From assembly GCA_964402115.1 (NCBI GenBank), contig CAYOBW010000286.1, positions 1 through 9,573 of the forward strand: DNA of 9,573 nt, given 5' to 3'. Origin of the DNA: CAYOBW01 sp964402115 (lineage in GTDB: Bacteria > Verrucomicrobiota > Kiritimatiellia > UBA8416 > CAYOBW01). The notes beneath the pieces were generated by a model. The model made no database searches, had not been told where the DNA came from, and worked only from the letters and a program-made list of their open reading frames with translations. Both the position numbers and the translations under genes were made by a program. Position 1 is the stretch's first letter. Each line of letters begins with the position of its first letter. Below, in pieces: positions 1 to 6,186 of this stretch.

Positions 1-26
1 GCGTGGGCAGGCGACGAGGCGTGGAG

Positions 27-44
27 ACGGCGGTCCTCCGCCGT
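27..44. terminator. 7-bp hairpin, possible terminator of an upstream gene
   Basis: A perfect stem (acggcgg / ccgccgt) closes on a 4-nt tcct loop. No T-tract follows on either strand, so it is not a classical intrinsic terminator. It could end transcription of a gene left of the window, or be one copy of a dispersed palindromic repeat. No convincing gene is visible in the first 90 bases, although all three forward frames are open for part of it. Confidence 0.35.
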
Positions 45-89
45 TATGCCCCCCATCACGGCCCACAGGAACGCGGGCTACCAGTTGGC

Positions 90-117
90 TTGCATGGCGT
101 TCAGAAGTGCGGATAAT
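90..117 (+). promoter_or_regulatory. Candidate sigma-70 promoter for the DUF3472-like gene
   Basis: A -35-like ttgcat (90-95) is separated by 16 nt from a -10-like gataat (112-117), which matches TATAAT at 5 of 6 positions and stands out in GC-rich DNA. The predicted transcript would start near 124 and leave a leader of about 38 nt before the ATG at 162, with the Shine-Dalgarno at 150-155 inside it. Position and quality fit, but this is sequence resemblance only. Confidence 0.5.
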
Positions 118-161
118 CTCCCCCCTCGCCGCTGGCACTTGAGCGGGAGAAGGAGAACGAT

Positions 162-1115
162 ATGCTGCGAACCCTGAAGCCTGCGAGCGTGTGGTATGGA
201 CTGGCCTTGGCGACCGCCGTGTCGGCATGGGGGGCTGGTCCGGCGGAGGATCCGTGCGCGCAGGCCTCGCCGGAGGAGATGGCGCGGACGCTGGGCGTCA
301 AGTTGCCTCCCCGGCCGTGGCACGTGGCGAACATCTGGTGGGACTTCGAGGGGCCGACGCCGCACTTCGAGTCGCTGGCCATGGCTGTCACGATCGACCG
401 CGACGTGCCCGCCGGCTACAACCTCTACATCGCGCCCGTTGGCATCGCCCAGATCAACGGGTTGGACTTCTACGGCGGCCTGCAAACGGCCATCAACGGC
501 TGGCCGAACAAGGAGTCGCGCGAGCGGGTCTACCCGGGGAAGGGCGCCATCTTCTCGCGCTGGTCGGCGGACAAGAAGACCCCGATCGGGCTTCACCACG
601 TCAGCCCGGCCGGCCCCGATTGTCTCGTGGAGAGCGCGGGGTACGAGGGCGAGTTCGCGAGCGTCCGCCGGCCGTATGCCTGGAGCAAGGGCACGTACAC
701 GTACGAGATTCGCAAGGACCAGGTCGAGGTCGAGGGCGGCCGCACCAGCACCTGGTTCCGCTGCCAGGTCGTGGACGCGCAGGGCAGCACGCAGGCGGTC
801 GGCCGGCTGCTCTTCGAAGGCGCCGACTTCACCTTCTGGGCCAGGCACTCCGCCTTCGTGGAAGTGTACAGCACGGCGCGGCTCCCCGCGCCGCCGATCC
901 CGAAGGTGAACATCACGTTCGGCTGGCCGCGCCTCAACGGCCGCAAGCCGCCGGTGCGGAAGTGCAGCGCGTTCTACCCCCATACATCCGGCCCCGCCGC
1001 GCCGGACTGCGCCGTCGTCACGGCCGCCGGCGAGGCGTGCGTCGTGCAGGTCGGCCCGCTGTTCACGCGCGACGAGCGGGAACGCCGCCATGCGCTCGCG
1101 ATCCGGCCGCTGTGA
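162..1115 (+). CDS. Exported protein resembling DUF3472 family
   Basis: The product is 317 residues. The start is well supported: aaggag at 150-155 lies 6 nt before the ATG. The N-terminus is a Sec-type signal peptide, with R3 and K6, a hydrophobic stretch at 8-22, and likely cleavage near residues 22-25. The mature part is rich in aromatic residues and probably all-beta. Features that recall DUF3472 are a repeated aromatic/Gly pattern (FYGGLQ near residue 105, then IFSRW), a glycine-rich segment with GYEGEF followed by YAWSKGTYTYEI, and FVEVYS later on. This match is from memory of the family and is tentative. Six cysteines occur after the signal peptide (in EDPC, PDC, FRC, RKC, PDC and EAC contexts), so disulfides are plausible in an exported protein. 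No catalytic motif is recognised. DUF3472 proteins are often found with glycan-degrading enzymes, which suits the fucosidase downstream. A biochemical function cannot be given. Confidence 0.8.
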   Translation: MLRTLKPASVWYGLALATAVSAWGAGPAEDPCAQASPEEMARTLGVKLPPRPWHVANIWWDFEGPTPHFESLAMAVTIDRDVPAGYNLYIAPVGIAQINGLDFYGGLQTAINGWPNKESRERVYPGKGAIFSRWSADKKTPIGLHHVSPAGPDCLVESAGYEGEFASVRRPYAWSKGTYTYEIRKDQVEVEGGRTSTWFRCQVVDAQGSTQAVGRLLFEGADFTFWARHSAFVEVYSTARLPAPPIPKVNITFGWPRLNGRKPPVRKCSAFYPHTSGPAAPDCAVVTAAGEACVVQVGPLFTRDERERRHALAIRPL

Positions 1116-1116
1116 G

Positions 1117-1138
1117 GGTCTGGAGTCAGCCCCGGACC
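1117..1138 (+). terminator. Hairpin directly after the DUF3472-like stop codon
   Basis: Two bases after the TGA (1113-1115), ggtctgg (1117-1123) pairs with ccggacc (1132-1138), giving 7 bp with one G-T wobble and an 8-nt loop. There is no U-tract. Its position right at the stop suggests transcript 3' end formation or protection and separates this gene from the fucosidase unit. Confidence 0.35.
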
Positions 1139-1164
1139 GCCTGGAGGGGGCCTTGTCGTTCGTC

Positions 1165-1194
1165 TTGACTCCTGCTACCCGCCCCGGCTACGTT
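1165..1194 (+). promoter_or_regulatory. Candidate promoter for the fucosidase gene
   Basis: ttgact (1165-1170, 5 of 6 to TTGACA) is followed after 18 nt by tacgtt (1189-1194, 3 of 6 to TATAAT). It lies after the hairpin at 1117-1138 and ahead of the GH29 start at 1318, implying a leader of about 115 nt. The -10 context resembles the one proposed at 6253-6258 (tactct), both beginning with TAC. Confidence 0.4.
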
Positions 1195-1317
1195 CTCTCC
1201 CATGAAATCGCTCCTGCTGCCGGTTTCATCGGGCGCGTGTCCGCGCCACCTGAAAAGCGCTTGCTCATCGCTACCCGTGAACGTAAATCGAGCCAACACA
1301 AGGAAGAAACAACGTTC

Positions 1318-2739
1318 ATGAACGGATCCATCGCCGTGTCTTTGTTGCTGAGCTCCGCCGTCGCTGTCCTGGCCGGGGAATCGAAGTCCGCCCTTCCCGG
1401 TGCCGACGGGCGCATCTTCCTCAGCGCCGCCGCCGCGGAGATCCACGGCCCGACCCCTGTGTACGGAACCGATCCGGGCGTGAAGGAGGACAAAATCGGG
1501 TTCTGGGGCAGTGCGGACGACTTCGTGTCGTGGAGCGTGCGGGTGCCCCGTCCCGGATCCTACAACGTCAGGCTGACGTACGCCTGCGATCCCGGGGCTG
1601 CCGGCAGCGGGTTTGAGATTGCCATGGGCGACACCCGGCTCACCGGCACGACGGAATCCACCGGCGCCTGGATGACCTTTGCCGACAAGGAACTGGGGGA
1701 GCTTGCCGTCGGCAAGGCGGGGGTGCAGACCCTGACCTTCAAGCCGCGCCAGAGTACGGCCTGGAGGGCGATCAACCTGCATGGCATCACGCTGGAACCG
1801 TCCGCGACCGCCCAGCGTCGGGAGGAATTCCTGAGCTGGAAGTTCGGCCTGTTCCTGCATTTCAACATCGCCACGTTCAACGGCCAGGAGTGGGCCGGCG
1901 GCTACGAGGATCCGGCGACCTTCGCCCCGGACAAACTGGACTGCGGTCAGTGGGCCGACGCGGCCAGGGCGGCCGGGATGAAGTACGCGGTCCTCACCGT
2001 CAAGCACACCGAGGGCTATCCCCTCTGGGACAGCGCGTACACCACGCACGACATCACCGCATTCAAGAGCTTCAAGGGTGGCAAGGGGGACATTGTCCGC
2101 GAGTTCGTGGACGCCTTCCGCGCGCGCGGGTTGAAAGTGGGTTTCTACTACTGCGCGCCCGGGGACTTCGACAACAAGTACGGGAACACGTTGCCCGAGG
2201 GGAAGCCGTCCCTTCACGGCATGCCGCCGGAGGCGGGCGGTGACTTCCAAGGGTTCATCAAGAAACAGTTCGCCGAGTTGCTGACCAAATATGGTCCCAT
2301 AGATCTCATCTGGTGCGATCAATACAGCGTGAAGTTCAACATGGATCAGTGGCATGACATCATGGCGGTCATCCGAAAGCTCCAGCCGAACTGCCTCGTC
2401 ATCGCCAACAACTCCCACAACTCCAACGACACGGACATCCACAGCTACGAGTATCCGATCTACAAGAACGAAAGCGGGTATCCACCCCCCGGGAACATCA
2501 TCCCGTCGGAAGTGTGCGACACCATCGTTTCGTGCGGCAACTGGTTCTGGCAACCCGGGCTGGAACCGCATATCCGCAGCGCGGAGGAGATCGTGAGAGT
2601 CCTTCGGATGTGCAACGAGCGCCGGGCGAACTACCTGGTGGACGTCGGCCCGGACCGCTCCGGCCGCATTGCCGAGCCGTTCGTCAAGCGCCTCAATGAC
2701 GTCGGTGCGTTACTCAATGCGGACAACTCCAGGAACTGA
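1318..2739 (+). CDS. Exported alpha-L-fucosidase (GH29) with N-terminal CBM-like domain
   Basis: The product is 473 residues and is expected to hydrolyse terminal alpha-L-fucose from glycans outside the cytoplasm by the retaining GH29 mechanism. I chose the ATG at 1318 because aggaag (1301-1306) sits 11 nt upstream and it is followed at once by a signal peptide (hydrophobic residues 5-19, cleavage after VLA at 19). The frame stays open upstream to 1090, but that stretch looks non-coding. Residues about 30-163 form a CBM6/35-like beta-sandwich (DFVSWSVRVPRPGSYNV, then LTGTTESTGAW). The catalytic (beta/alpha)8 domain starts near K175 (KFGLFLHFN). H230 lies in TVKHTEGYPLWDS, and D334 in IDLIWCDQ is the expected nucleophile. 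E398 in PSEVCDTI is a candidate acid/base. D442-VGPD-SGRI matches the conserved C-terminal NVGPDxxG motif. The protein stops soon after this, without the usual NGEaIYgT segment or a C-terminal beta-domain. The family is fairly sure; the precise fucoside specificity is not. Confidence 0.87.
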   Translation: MNGSIAVSLLLSSAVAVLAGESKSALPGADGRIFLSAAAAEIHGPTPVYGTDPGVKEDKIGFWGSADDFVSWSVRVPRPGSYNVRLTYACDPGAAGSGFEIAMGDTRLTGTTESTGAWMTFADKELGELAVGKAGVQTLTFKPRQSTAWRAINLHGITLEPSATAQRREEFLSWKFGLFLHFNIATFNGQEWAGGYEDPATFAPDKLDCGQWADAARAAGMKYAVLTVKHTEGYPLWDSAYTTHDITAFKSFKGGKGDIVREFVDAFRARGLKVGFYYCAPGDFDNKYGNTLPEGKPSLHGMPPEAGGDFQGFIKKQFAELLTKYGPIDLIWCDQYSVKFNMDQWHDIMAVIRKLQPNCLVIANNSHNSNDTDIHSYEYPIYKNESGYPPPGNIIPSEVCDTIVSCGNWFWQPGLEPHIRSAEEIVRVLRMCNERRANYLVDVGPDRSGRIAEPFVKRLNDVGALLNADNSRN

Positions 2740-3037
2740 ACCGCCCTGCCAACAGGTAGGCGAAACCGTCTCTCTGGGACACACTCGGACAGTCGATGAG
2801 CGCTGCCCTGAACCCCTCGCCACTGAGACAGTCTGTTTTGCGCCGGCGCCTTCAGCTTACCGGTTCGGCTGTGCCGGCTGAGATCCTTGCCACCGTAGGG
2901 CGGCGTTCTGCGCGACGGCGCAGCGGCGCTTGCCGGGATGTTTCGCCGCCGGACTTCGGTTCGGGCTGCTTCCCGTCGTATCCGGTTGCTCCGATCGCGG
3001 CTTGCGCCCGTGCCGCCCGGATGGTAGAAGGGGCGGC
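2740..3037. other. 298-nt intergenic region with weak hairpins
   Basis: No gene is supported here; short open frames exist but lack ribosome binding sites and family features. Two structures are visible. One is a weak stem at 2852-2881, tcag (2852-2855) with ctga (2878-2881) plus ccgg with ccgg inside. The other is a perfect 6-bp stem, ctgcgc (2908-2913) with gcgcag (2918-2923), around a gacg loop. Either could mark the end of the fucosidase transcript, but neither has a U-tract. Confidence 0.4.
3002..3030 (+). promoter_or_regulatory. Candidate promoter of the plsC-DUF6941-alr operon
   Basis: ttgcgc (3002-3007) and tagaag (3025-3030, 4 of 6 to TATAAT) are 17 nt apart. The predicted start of transcription would fall at about 3037, practically on the ATG at 3038, giving a leaderless or near-leaderless mRNA. 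That conflicts with use of the agaagggg purine tract (3027-3034) as a ribosome binding site, so one of the two readings is probably wrong. Confidence 0.3.
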
Positions 3038-3904
3038 ATGACGTTCGAGGACTACTGCCGACAGCTGCGCGAAACCGGCTGCTATCGCACACCCGATCCG
3101 CTGCGGCGCGGGCTGGGCGATCGCCTGTTCGGCTGGAGCGACCTCTGGTATCACGCCCGCCTCATGCGGGTGATCTTCTCCGCCAGCCGGTATGCCCGGC
3201 AGGGCCGGCTCGATCGCGACGCCTGGCGTCGGCACTCCTTCGCCATTACGCGCCTGGTGGAGTGCTGCGGCGCGCGGATCGAGGTCACCGGCCTGGATAA
3301 TCTGCTCCGCCTCAACGGCCCCGCCGTTTGCGTGTCCAATCACATGAGCATCCTCGACACGTTCGTGTTGCCCGCCCTGCTGATCGAGAACCAGATGGCG
3401 ACGTTTGTCGTGAAGCAGAGCCTGATGACCTACCCGGTCTTCGGCGCGATCATGCGCGCGGTCGGGCCGATCGCCGTGGGGCGTGCCAATCCCCGCGAGG
3501 ACCTGAAGACGGTGATGGAGGAGGGGGTCCGCCGCCTGCAGGAGGGGCGCGTGGTTATGATCTTTCCGCAGGCCACGCGCGCGCCGGCGTTCATACCTGC
3601 GCAGTTCAACACGCTCGGCCTCAAGCTGGCCCAGCGCGCCGGCGTGCCGCTGATACCCGTGGCGCTCAAGACCGATTTCGTCCAGAACGGGAAGTGGTTG
3701 AAGGATTTCGGGCGTCTCGACCGGCGTCGGCAGGCGGTCCATGTGGCGTTTGGCGCGCCGCTGGCCTGCGACAAGGGCGCGGGGCGCGACGTGCACGAGA
3801 AGGTGATCCGGCACATCGCCACCCATCTGCGCGCCTGGGGTGGCGAAGTGCGTGAGGCGGCGCCGCAAGCCGCTCCGGAGGGGTCGGCGCCCGCGCCCGT
3901 TTGA
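3038..3904 (+). CDS. Lysophospholipid (1-acylglycerol-3-phosphate) acyltransferase, PlsC family
   Basis: The product is 288 residues, somewhat longer than the usual 240-260 of PlsC. It would transfer an acyl chain to a lysophospholipid, classically making phosphatidic acid at the cytoplasmic membrane. The LPLAT signature is clear. Motif I is H102-MSIL-D107 (HX4D). The motif II region is GPIAVGR (near 140-148). Motif III is F176-PQATR181, where the common sequence is FPEGTR. Motif IV is VPLIPVALK. The Q178/A179 variant followed by FNTLGLKLAQRAGVPLIPVALKTDF resembles a PlsC subgroup I remember from PVC and deltaproteobacterial genomes, so lysophosphatidic acid may not be the real substrate. The first 40 residues lack an obvious membrane helix. 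The C-terminal 20 residues are Ala/Pro-rich and probably disordered. The ATG at 3038 was chosen over the longer open frame because the purine-rich tract precedes it and family similarity starts soon after. It is the first gene of a three-gene operon, 22 nt before the next. Confidence 0.85.
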   Translation: MTFEDYCRQLRETGCYRTPDPLRRGLGDRLFGWSDLWYHARLMRVIFSASRYARQGRLDRDAWRRHSFAITRLVECCGARIEVTGLDNLLRLNGPAVCVSNHMSILDTFVLPALLIENQMATFVVKQSLMTYPVFGAIMRAVGPIAVGRANPREDLKTVMEEGVRRLQEGRVVMIFPQATRAPAFIPAQFNTLGLKLAQRAGVPLIPVALKTDFVQNGKWLKDFGRLDRRRQAVHVAFGAPLACDKGAGRDVHEKVIRHIATHLRAWGGEVREAAPQAAPEGSAPAPV

Positions 3905-3914
3905 GCTTGCGGCC

Positions 3915-3920
3915 AGGAGG
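3915..3920 (+). promoter_or_regulatory. Perfect Shine-Dalgarno (aggagg) of the DUF6941-like gene
   Basis: aggagg ends 6 nt before the ATG at 3927. It is the best ribosome binding site on the plus strand of this window and fixes the start of the small protein, ruling out the in-frame extension back to 3840. Confidence 0.8.
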
Positions 3921-3926
3921 TTTGCC

Positions 3927-4349
3927 ATGTTGCCGGATCTGCAGTCCAGTCTGTTGTGCGACGACGTGCGCCAGGAGCGCAACGGGAAATTCATCCTGAT
4001 CGGCCTCTTCGACGCCATCGCCGTCCCCGCTTTCCCCGCGGTCTTCCAGCGTATCTGCCTGGTCAACCGCTGGTGTTGCGGCGAGGGCGAATTCGCCCAG
4101 CGCTCGCGCATCTACAAGCCCGACGGCCGGACGCTGCTGCTCGAAGGCAAGGACGTCGGCGTGACGTTGCCCGACAACGAGGCCACGGCCACCAGCGTCG
4201 AGTTCTTCCTGAACGTGCGCATCGAGGCGGCGGGCACGTACTGGGTGGAAATCCTGCTTAACGGCGATCTGAAGATCCGCTATCCGCTGAAGGCGCGCGT
4301 GCTGCCGCCGCACGCGGGGCATCCCCCGCGCGAGGGAGGCGTGGCCTGA
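3927..4349 (+). CDS. DUF6941-like small protein of unknown function
   Basis: The product is 140 residues, cytosolic, with no signal peptide or membrane helix. The N-terminal pattern LLCDDVRQERNGKFILIGLFDAIAV near residues 9-33 is the hallmark I associate with DUF6941. An alternating beta-strand pattern follows: RICLVNRWCC, then YKPDGRTLLLEG, then TSVEFFLNVRIEAAGTYWVEILLNG, ending in a strand (LKIRYPLKARVL). This suggests a compact beta-sandwich. The last 15 residues are His/Pro/Gly-rich and probably unstructured. The family has no established function that I can cite. The gene sits 22 nt after the acyltransferase and 20 nt before alr and has an ideal ribosome binding site, so it is probably made in greater amount than its neighbours. 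The family assignment comes from recall and was not searched. Confidence 0.8.
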   Translation: MLPDLQSSLLCDDVRQERNGKFILIGLFDAIAVPAFPAVFQRICLVNRWCCGEGEFAQRSRIYKPDGRTLLLEGKDVGVTLPDNEATATSVEFFLNVRIEAAGTYWVEILLNGDLKIRYPLKARVLPPHAGHPPREGGVA

Positions 4350-4369
4350 CCGGGCAGGCCCCTTGCGCC

Positions 4370-5467
4370 ATGGCACACACCTGGATTGAACTGGACCTGG
4401 CCCTTCTCGCCGCCAACGTGCGCGCGCTGCGCGCGGCGCTGGGGCCGGGCGTGGACGCCCTCTTCGTTGTCAAATCCAACGCCTACGGCCACGGCCTTGT
4501 CCCGGTGGCCCGCGCGGCGTGGCAGGCCGGCGTGACCCGTTTCGTCGTCGTGCACATGGACGAGGTGGCCGCCCTGCGCGCCGCCCTGCCGGAAGCGCGC
4601 ATTCTGCTGGTCGGCGTGGCGGGCGCCGACGCCGTGCCGGAGCTGCTGGCTTGGCGGGCGGAGCCGGTCGTCGTCGGCGTCGAGCAGGCCGAGGTGCTGG
4701 GCCGCGCCGCCGCCGCGGCCGGCGGGGTGCTCGCCGTGCACGCCAAGGTGGATACCGGTATGGGGCGGATCGGCCTGCCGTGGGAGCAGGCGGGCGAGTC
4801 CGTGCCGCGCCTGGCCCGGCAGCCCGGGCTGCGCGTCGTCGGGCTGTGCACGCACCTCGCGGCGGCCGGCGATGCCGGGGAGGTTTTCACGCGCGAGCAG
4901 CTGCGGCGCTACCAGGCGGTCGAGGCCGCCTGCCGGGCGGCCGGGCTGACCGGGCTCTGGCGGCACGTTTCCAACAGCAGCGCCGTTCTGCGCTCCGCCG
5001 CGTGGGACTTCGATGCCGTGCGTGCGGGCCTGCTCCTGTACGGCTACGCGCCCGCCGCGGGCGCGCGCGCGGTGCTGACGCAACCTATCCTCCAATGGAA
5101 GACCCGCGTGGTGCAGGTCAAACGCGTGCCGGCGGGCTTCCCGGTCAGCTACGACTGCACCTGGACCACGCCGCAGGCCACCACGCTGGCCACGCTGGAC
5201 GTGGGCTACGCCGACGGCTATTCGCGGCGCATCGGCAACCGCGGCTGGGTGCTGATCCGCGGGCGACGCTGCCCCGTCGTGGGCCGCGTCACCATGAACA
5301 TGATCGTGGCCGATGCCGGGAGCGACGCCGCCGTCGCGGAAGGCGACGAAGTTGTCCTGCTGGGCTCGCAGGGGACCGAGAGCATCACGGCCACCCACCT
5401 GGCCGAGTGGTGCGGCACCATCGCGTACGAGATCCTCACCGGCATCCGCGCCCCGCTCCGCGCGTGA
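4370..5467 (+). CDS. alr: Alanine racemase (PLP-dependent)
   Basis: The product is 365 residues, the usual length. It interconverts L- and D-alanine in the cytoplasm, supplying D-Ala for peptidoglycan. All the landmarks are present. K35 in VVKSNAYGHG forms the Schiff base with PLP. H199-VSNSS matches the PLP-phosphate and substrate region. R218 in VRAGLLLYG is the arginine that contacts the pyridine nitrogen. Y280 in VGYADGY is the second catalytic base, donated across the dimer. M309-N310-M is the C-terminal loop, which has Asp rather than Asn in many homologues. GTIAYEILTGI closes the protein. The N-terminal half is the TIM barrel and the C-terminal part (from about 240) the beta domain. 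The upstream Shine-Dalgarno is poor (gggcagg far from the ATG), so translation may rely on coupling from the preceding gene 20 nt away. It is the last gene of the operon and converges on the bacterioferritin gene with a 30-nt gap. No convincing terminator is visible in that gap. Confidence 0.95.
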   Translation: MAHTWIELDLALLAANVRALRAALGPGVDALFVVKSNAYGHGLVPVARAAWQAGVTRFVVVHMDEVAALRAALPEARILLVGVAGADAVPELLAWRAEPVVVGVEQAEVLGRAAAAAGGVLAVHAKVDTGMGRIGLPWEQAGESVPRLARQPGLRVVGLCTHLAAAGDAGEVFTREQLRRYQAVEAACRAAGLTGLWRHVSNSSAVLRSAAWDFDAVRAGLLLYGYAPAAGARAVLTQPILQWKTRVVQVKRVPAGFPVSYDCTWTTPQATTLATLDVGYADGYSRRIGNRGWVLIRGRRCPVVGRVTMNMIVADAGSDAAVAEGDEVVLLGSQGTESITATHLAEWCGTIAYEILTGIRAPLRA

Positions 5468-5497
5468 GGAACGGCGGCGTTTCCGGCGCCTCCCCGC

Positions 5498-6049
5498 TTA
5501 CGCCGCGGGCCCGCCGCCACCGGCCTGGGCAACGAAGCCCTGTGCACCCGGCCCGGTGTCGGCCGGCGTTCCCGCGATTTTCGCGAGGTAGGCGGCGCCA
5601 AGCTGCTTGACGTGTTCGCTCACGTTGTCGAAGTAGTTGAAGTGCGCCTGCTCTTCGTCCGTGATCGCCTCGAACAGCTTCTTGCTCACGCTGTCGCCGT
5701 TTTGCTGGCAGACAGCCGCGAATTCGTTATAGACGACCATCGTTTCGTCCTCGAGCCCCGCGTCGTGCGGGAAGACCACTTCGACCGGCTGGCGCTTCAC
5801 CACTTTGGCGGCCAGGTCGGATGTGGGCTCGCCGCCGAGTTCCTTGATGCGCTCGGCAAACATCTCGGCATGGCGCATCTCGTCGATGGCGATGAGCTTG
5901 ACCTTGGCGGCCAGGTCGCCGTAGTCCTGGTCGTCGAGGTTGTAGTGCTGGTTCATGTACTGGTGGATCGCATGGAGTTCCATGGACCGCGCCTGGTTCA
6001 GCACCTCGAGCACCTTCGTCTTCATCATCTGCCGCTTCTTGCTGTCCAT
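5498..6049 (-). CDS. Bacterioferritin-like di-iron protein
   Basis: The product is 183 residues. It is expected to oxidise Fe(II) and store it as a ferric mineral in a protein cage, protecting against iron-driven oxidative damage. The four-helix ferritin pattern is complete. E24 lies in MELHAIHQY, E57-M58-R59-H60 in DEMRHAEMF, E100 in GLEDE, and E133-QA-H136 in DEEQAHF. These align with E. coli Bfr residues E18, E51-H54, E94 and E127-H130. M58 falls exactly where Bfr has its haem-ligating Met52, so haem binding is plausible. The protein is about 25 residues longer than standard Bfr, because of an Ala/Gly/Pro-rich tail from about residue 160. I chose the ATG at 6049 because a perfect aggagg (complement of 6056-6061) lies 6 nt upstream. 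Another ATG 5 nt upstream is too close to that site. The gene stands alone, divergent from the lipoprotein gene. Confidence 0.9.
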   Translation of the reverse strand: MDSKKRQMMKTKVLEVLNQARSMELHAIHQYMNQHYNLDDQDYGDLAAKVKLIAIDEMRHAEMFAERIKELGGEPTSDLAAKVVKRQPVEVVFPHDAGLEDETMVVYNEFAAVCQQNGDSVSKKLFEAITDEEQAHFNYFDNVSEHVKQLGAAYLAKIAGTPADTGPGAQGFVAQAGGGGPAA

Positions 6050-6055
6050 CGCATG

Positions 6056-6061
6056 CCTCCT
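6056..6061 (-). promoter_or_regulatory. Perfect Shine-Dalgarno (aggagg) of the bacterioferritin gene
   Basis: On the minus strand aggagg lies 6 nt before the ATG at 6049. It decides between that start and an out-of-frame ATG only one base after the motif, and against the in-frame extension to 6115. Confidence 0.8.
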
Positions 6062-6068
6062 GCTTCGC

Positions 6069-6092
6069 CCGGAAGGCGGAACCGCCTGCCGG
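6069..6092. repeat. Imperfect 24-bp palindrome upstream of the bacterioferritin gene
   Basis: ccggaaggcgg (6069-6079) and ccgcctgccgg (6082-6092) are inverted copies with 10 of 11 positions matching and a 2-nt spacer. It lies only 7 nt beyond the Shine-Dalgarno of the minus-strand bacterioferritin gene. The tight spacer suits a dimeric repressor operator on DNA better than an RNA hairpin, though a stem with an opened tip could also form in the leader RNA. Confidence 0.55.
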
Positions 6093-6094
6093 AT

Positions 6095-6108
6095 GTCCCT
6101 GCCGGGAC
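6095..6108. repeat. Second stem-loop in the bacterioferritin leader
   Basis: gtccc (6095-6099) and gggac (6104-6108) form a perfect 5-bp stem around a tgcc loop, 2 nt beyond the 24-bp palindrome. Read on the minus strand the two form tandem hairpins just ahead of the ribosome binding site. Confidence 0.45.
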
Positions 6109-6186
6109 GCCGCAAAACAACCGTCTACCGCAGCGTAACCTCTTGCCTGGCAGAATCGCATAACTCTCCCGCGGGCGCAAGCCTCT

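Noticed and set aside
1090..1317. A 76-codon in-frame N-terminal extension of the fucosidase
   Set aside because: It would overlap the previous gene's end and place the signal peptide inside the protein. The ATG at 1318 has a ribosome binding site and starts directly with the signal peptide.
2852..4111. A 419-codon minus-strand open frame across plsC and the DUF6941-like gene
   Set aside because: It crosses two well-supported plus-strand genes and their intergenic region, and its translation is compositionally odd with no family signature.
5294..5302. Asn310 in place of the common Asp in the Met-Asp loop of alanine racemase
   Set aside because: It looked like a mutated key residue, but an Met-Asn-Met form is a familiar variant in alanine racemases and the PLP Lys, Arg218 and Tyr280 are intact.
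4280..5398. A 372-codon minus-strand open frame opposite alr
   Set aside because: It is a shadow of alanine racemase, whose catalytic residues are all present. The antisense translation has no recognisable motif and no ribosome binding site.
5468..5497. A bidirectional terminator between the convergent alr and bacterioferritin genes
   Set aside because: Only 4-bp GC stems can be drawn in the 30-nt gap and there is no T-tract on either strand.
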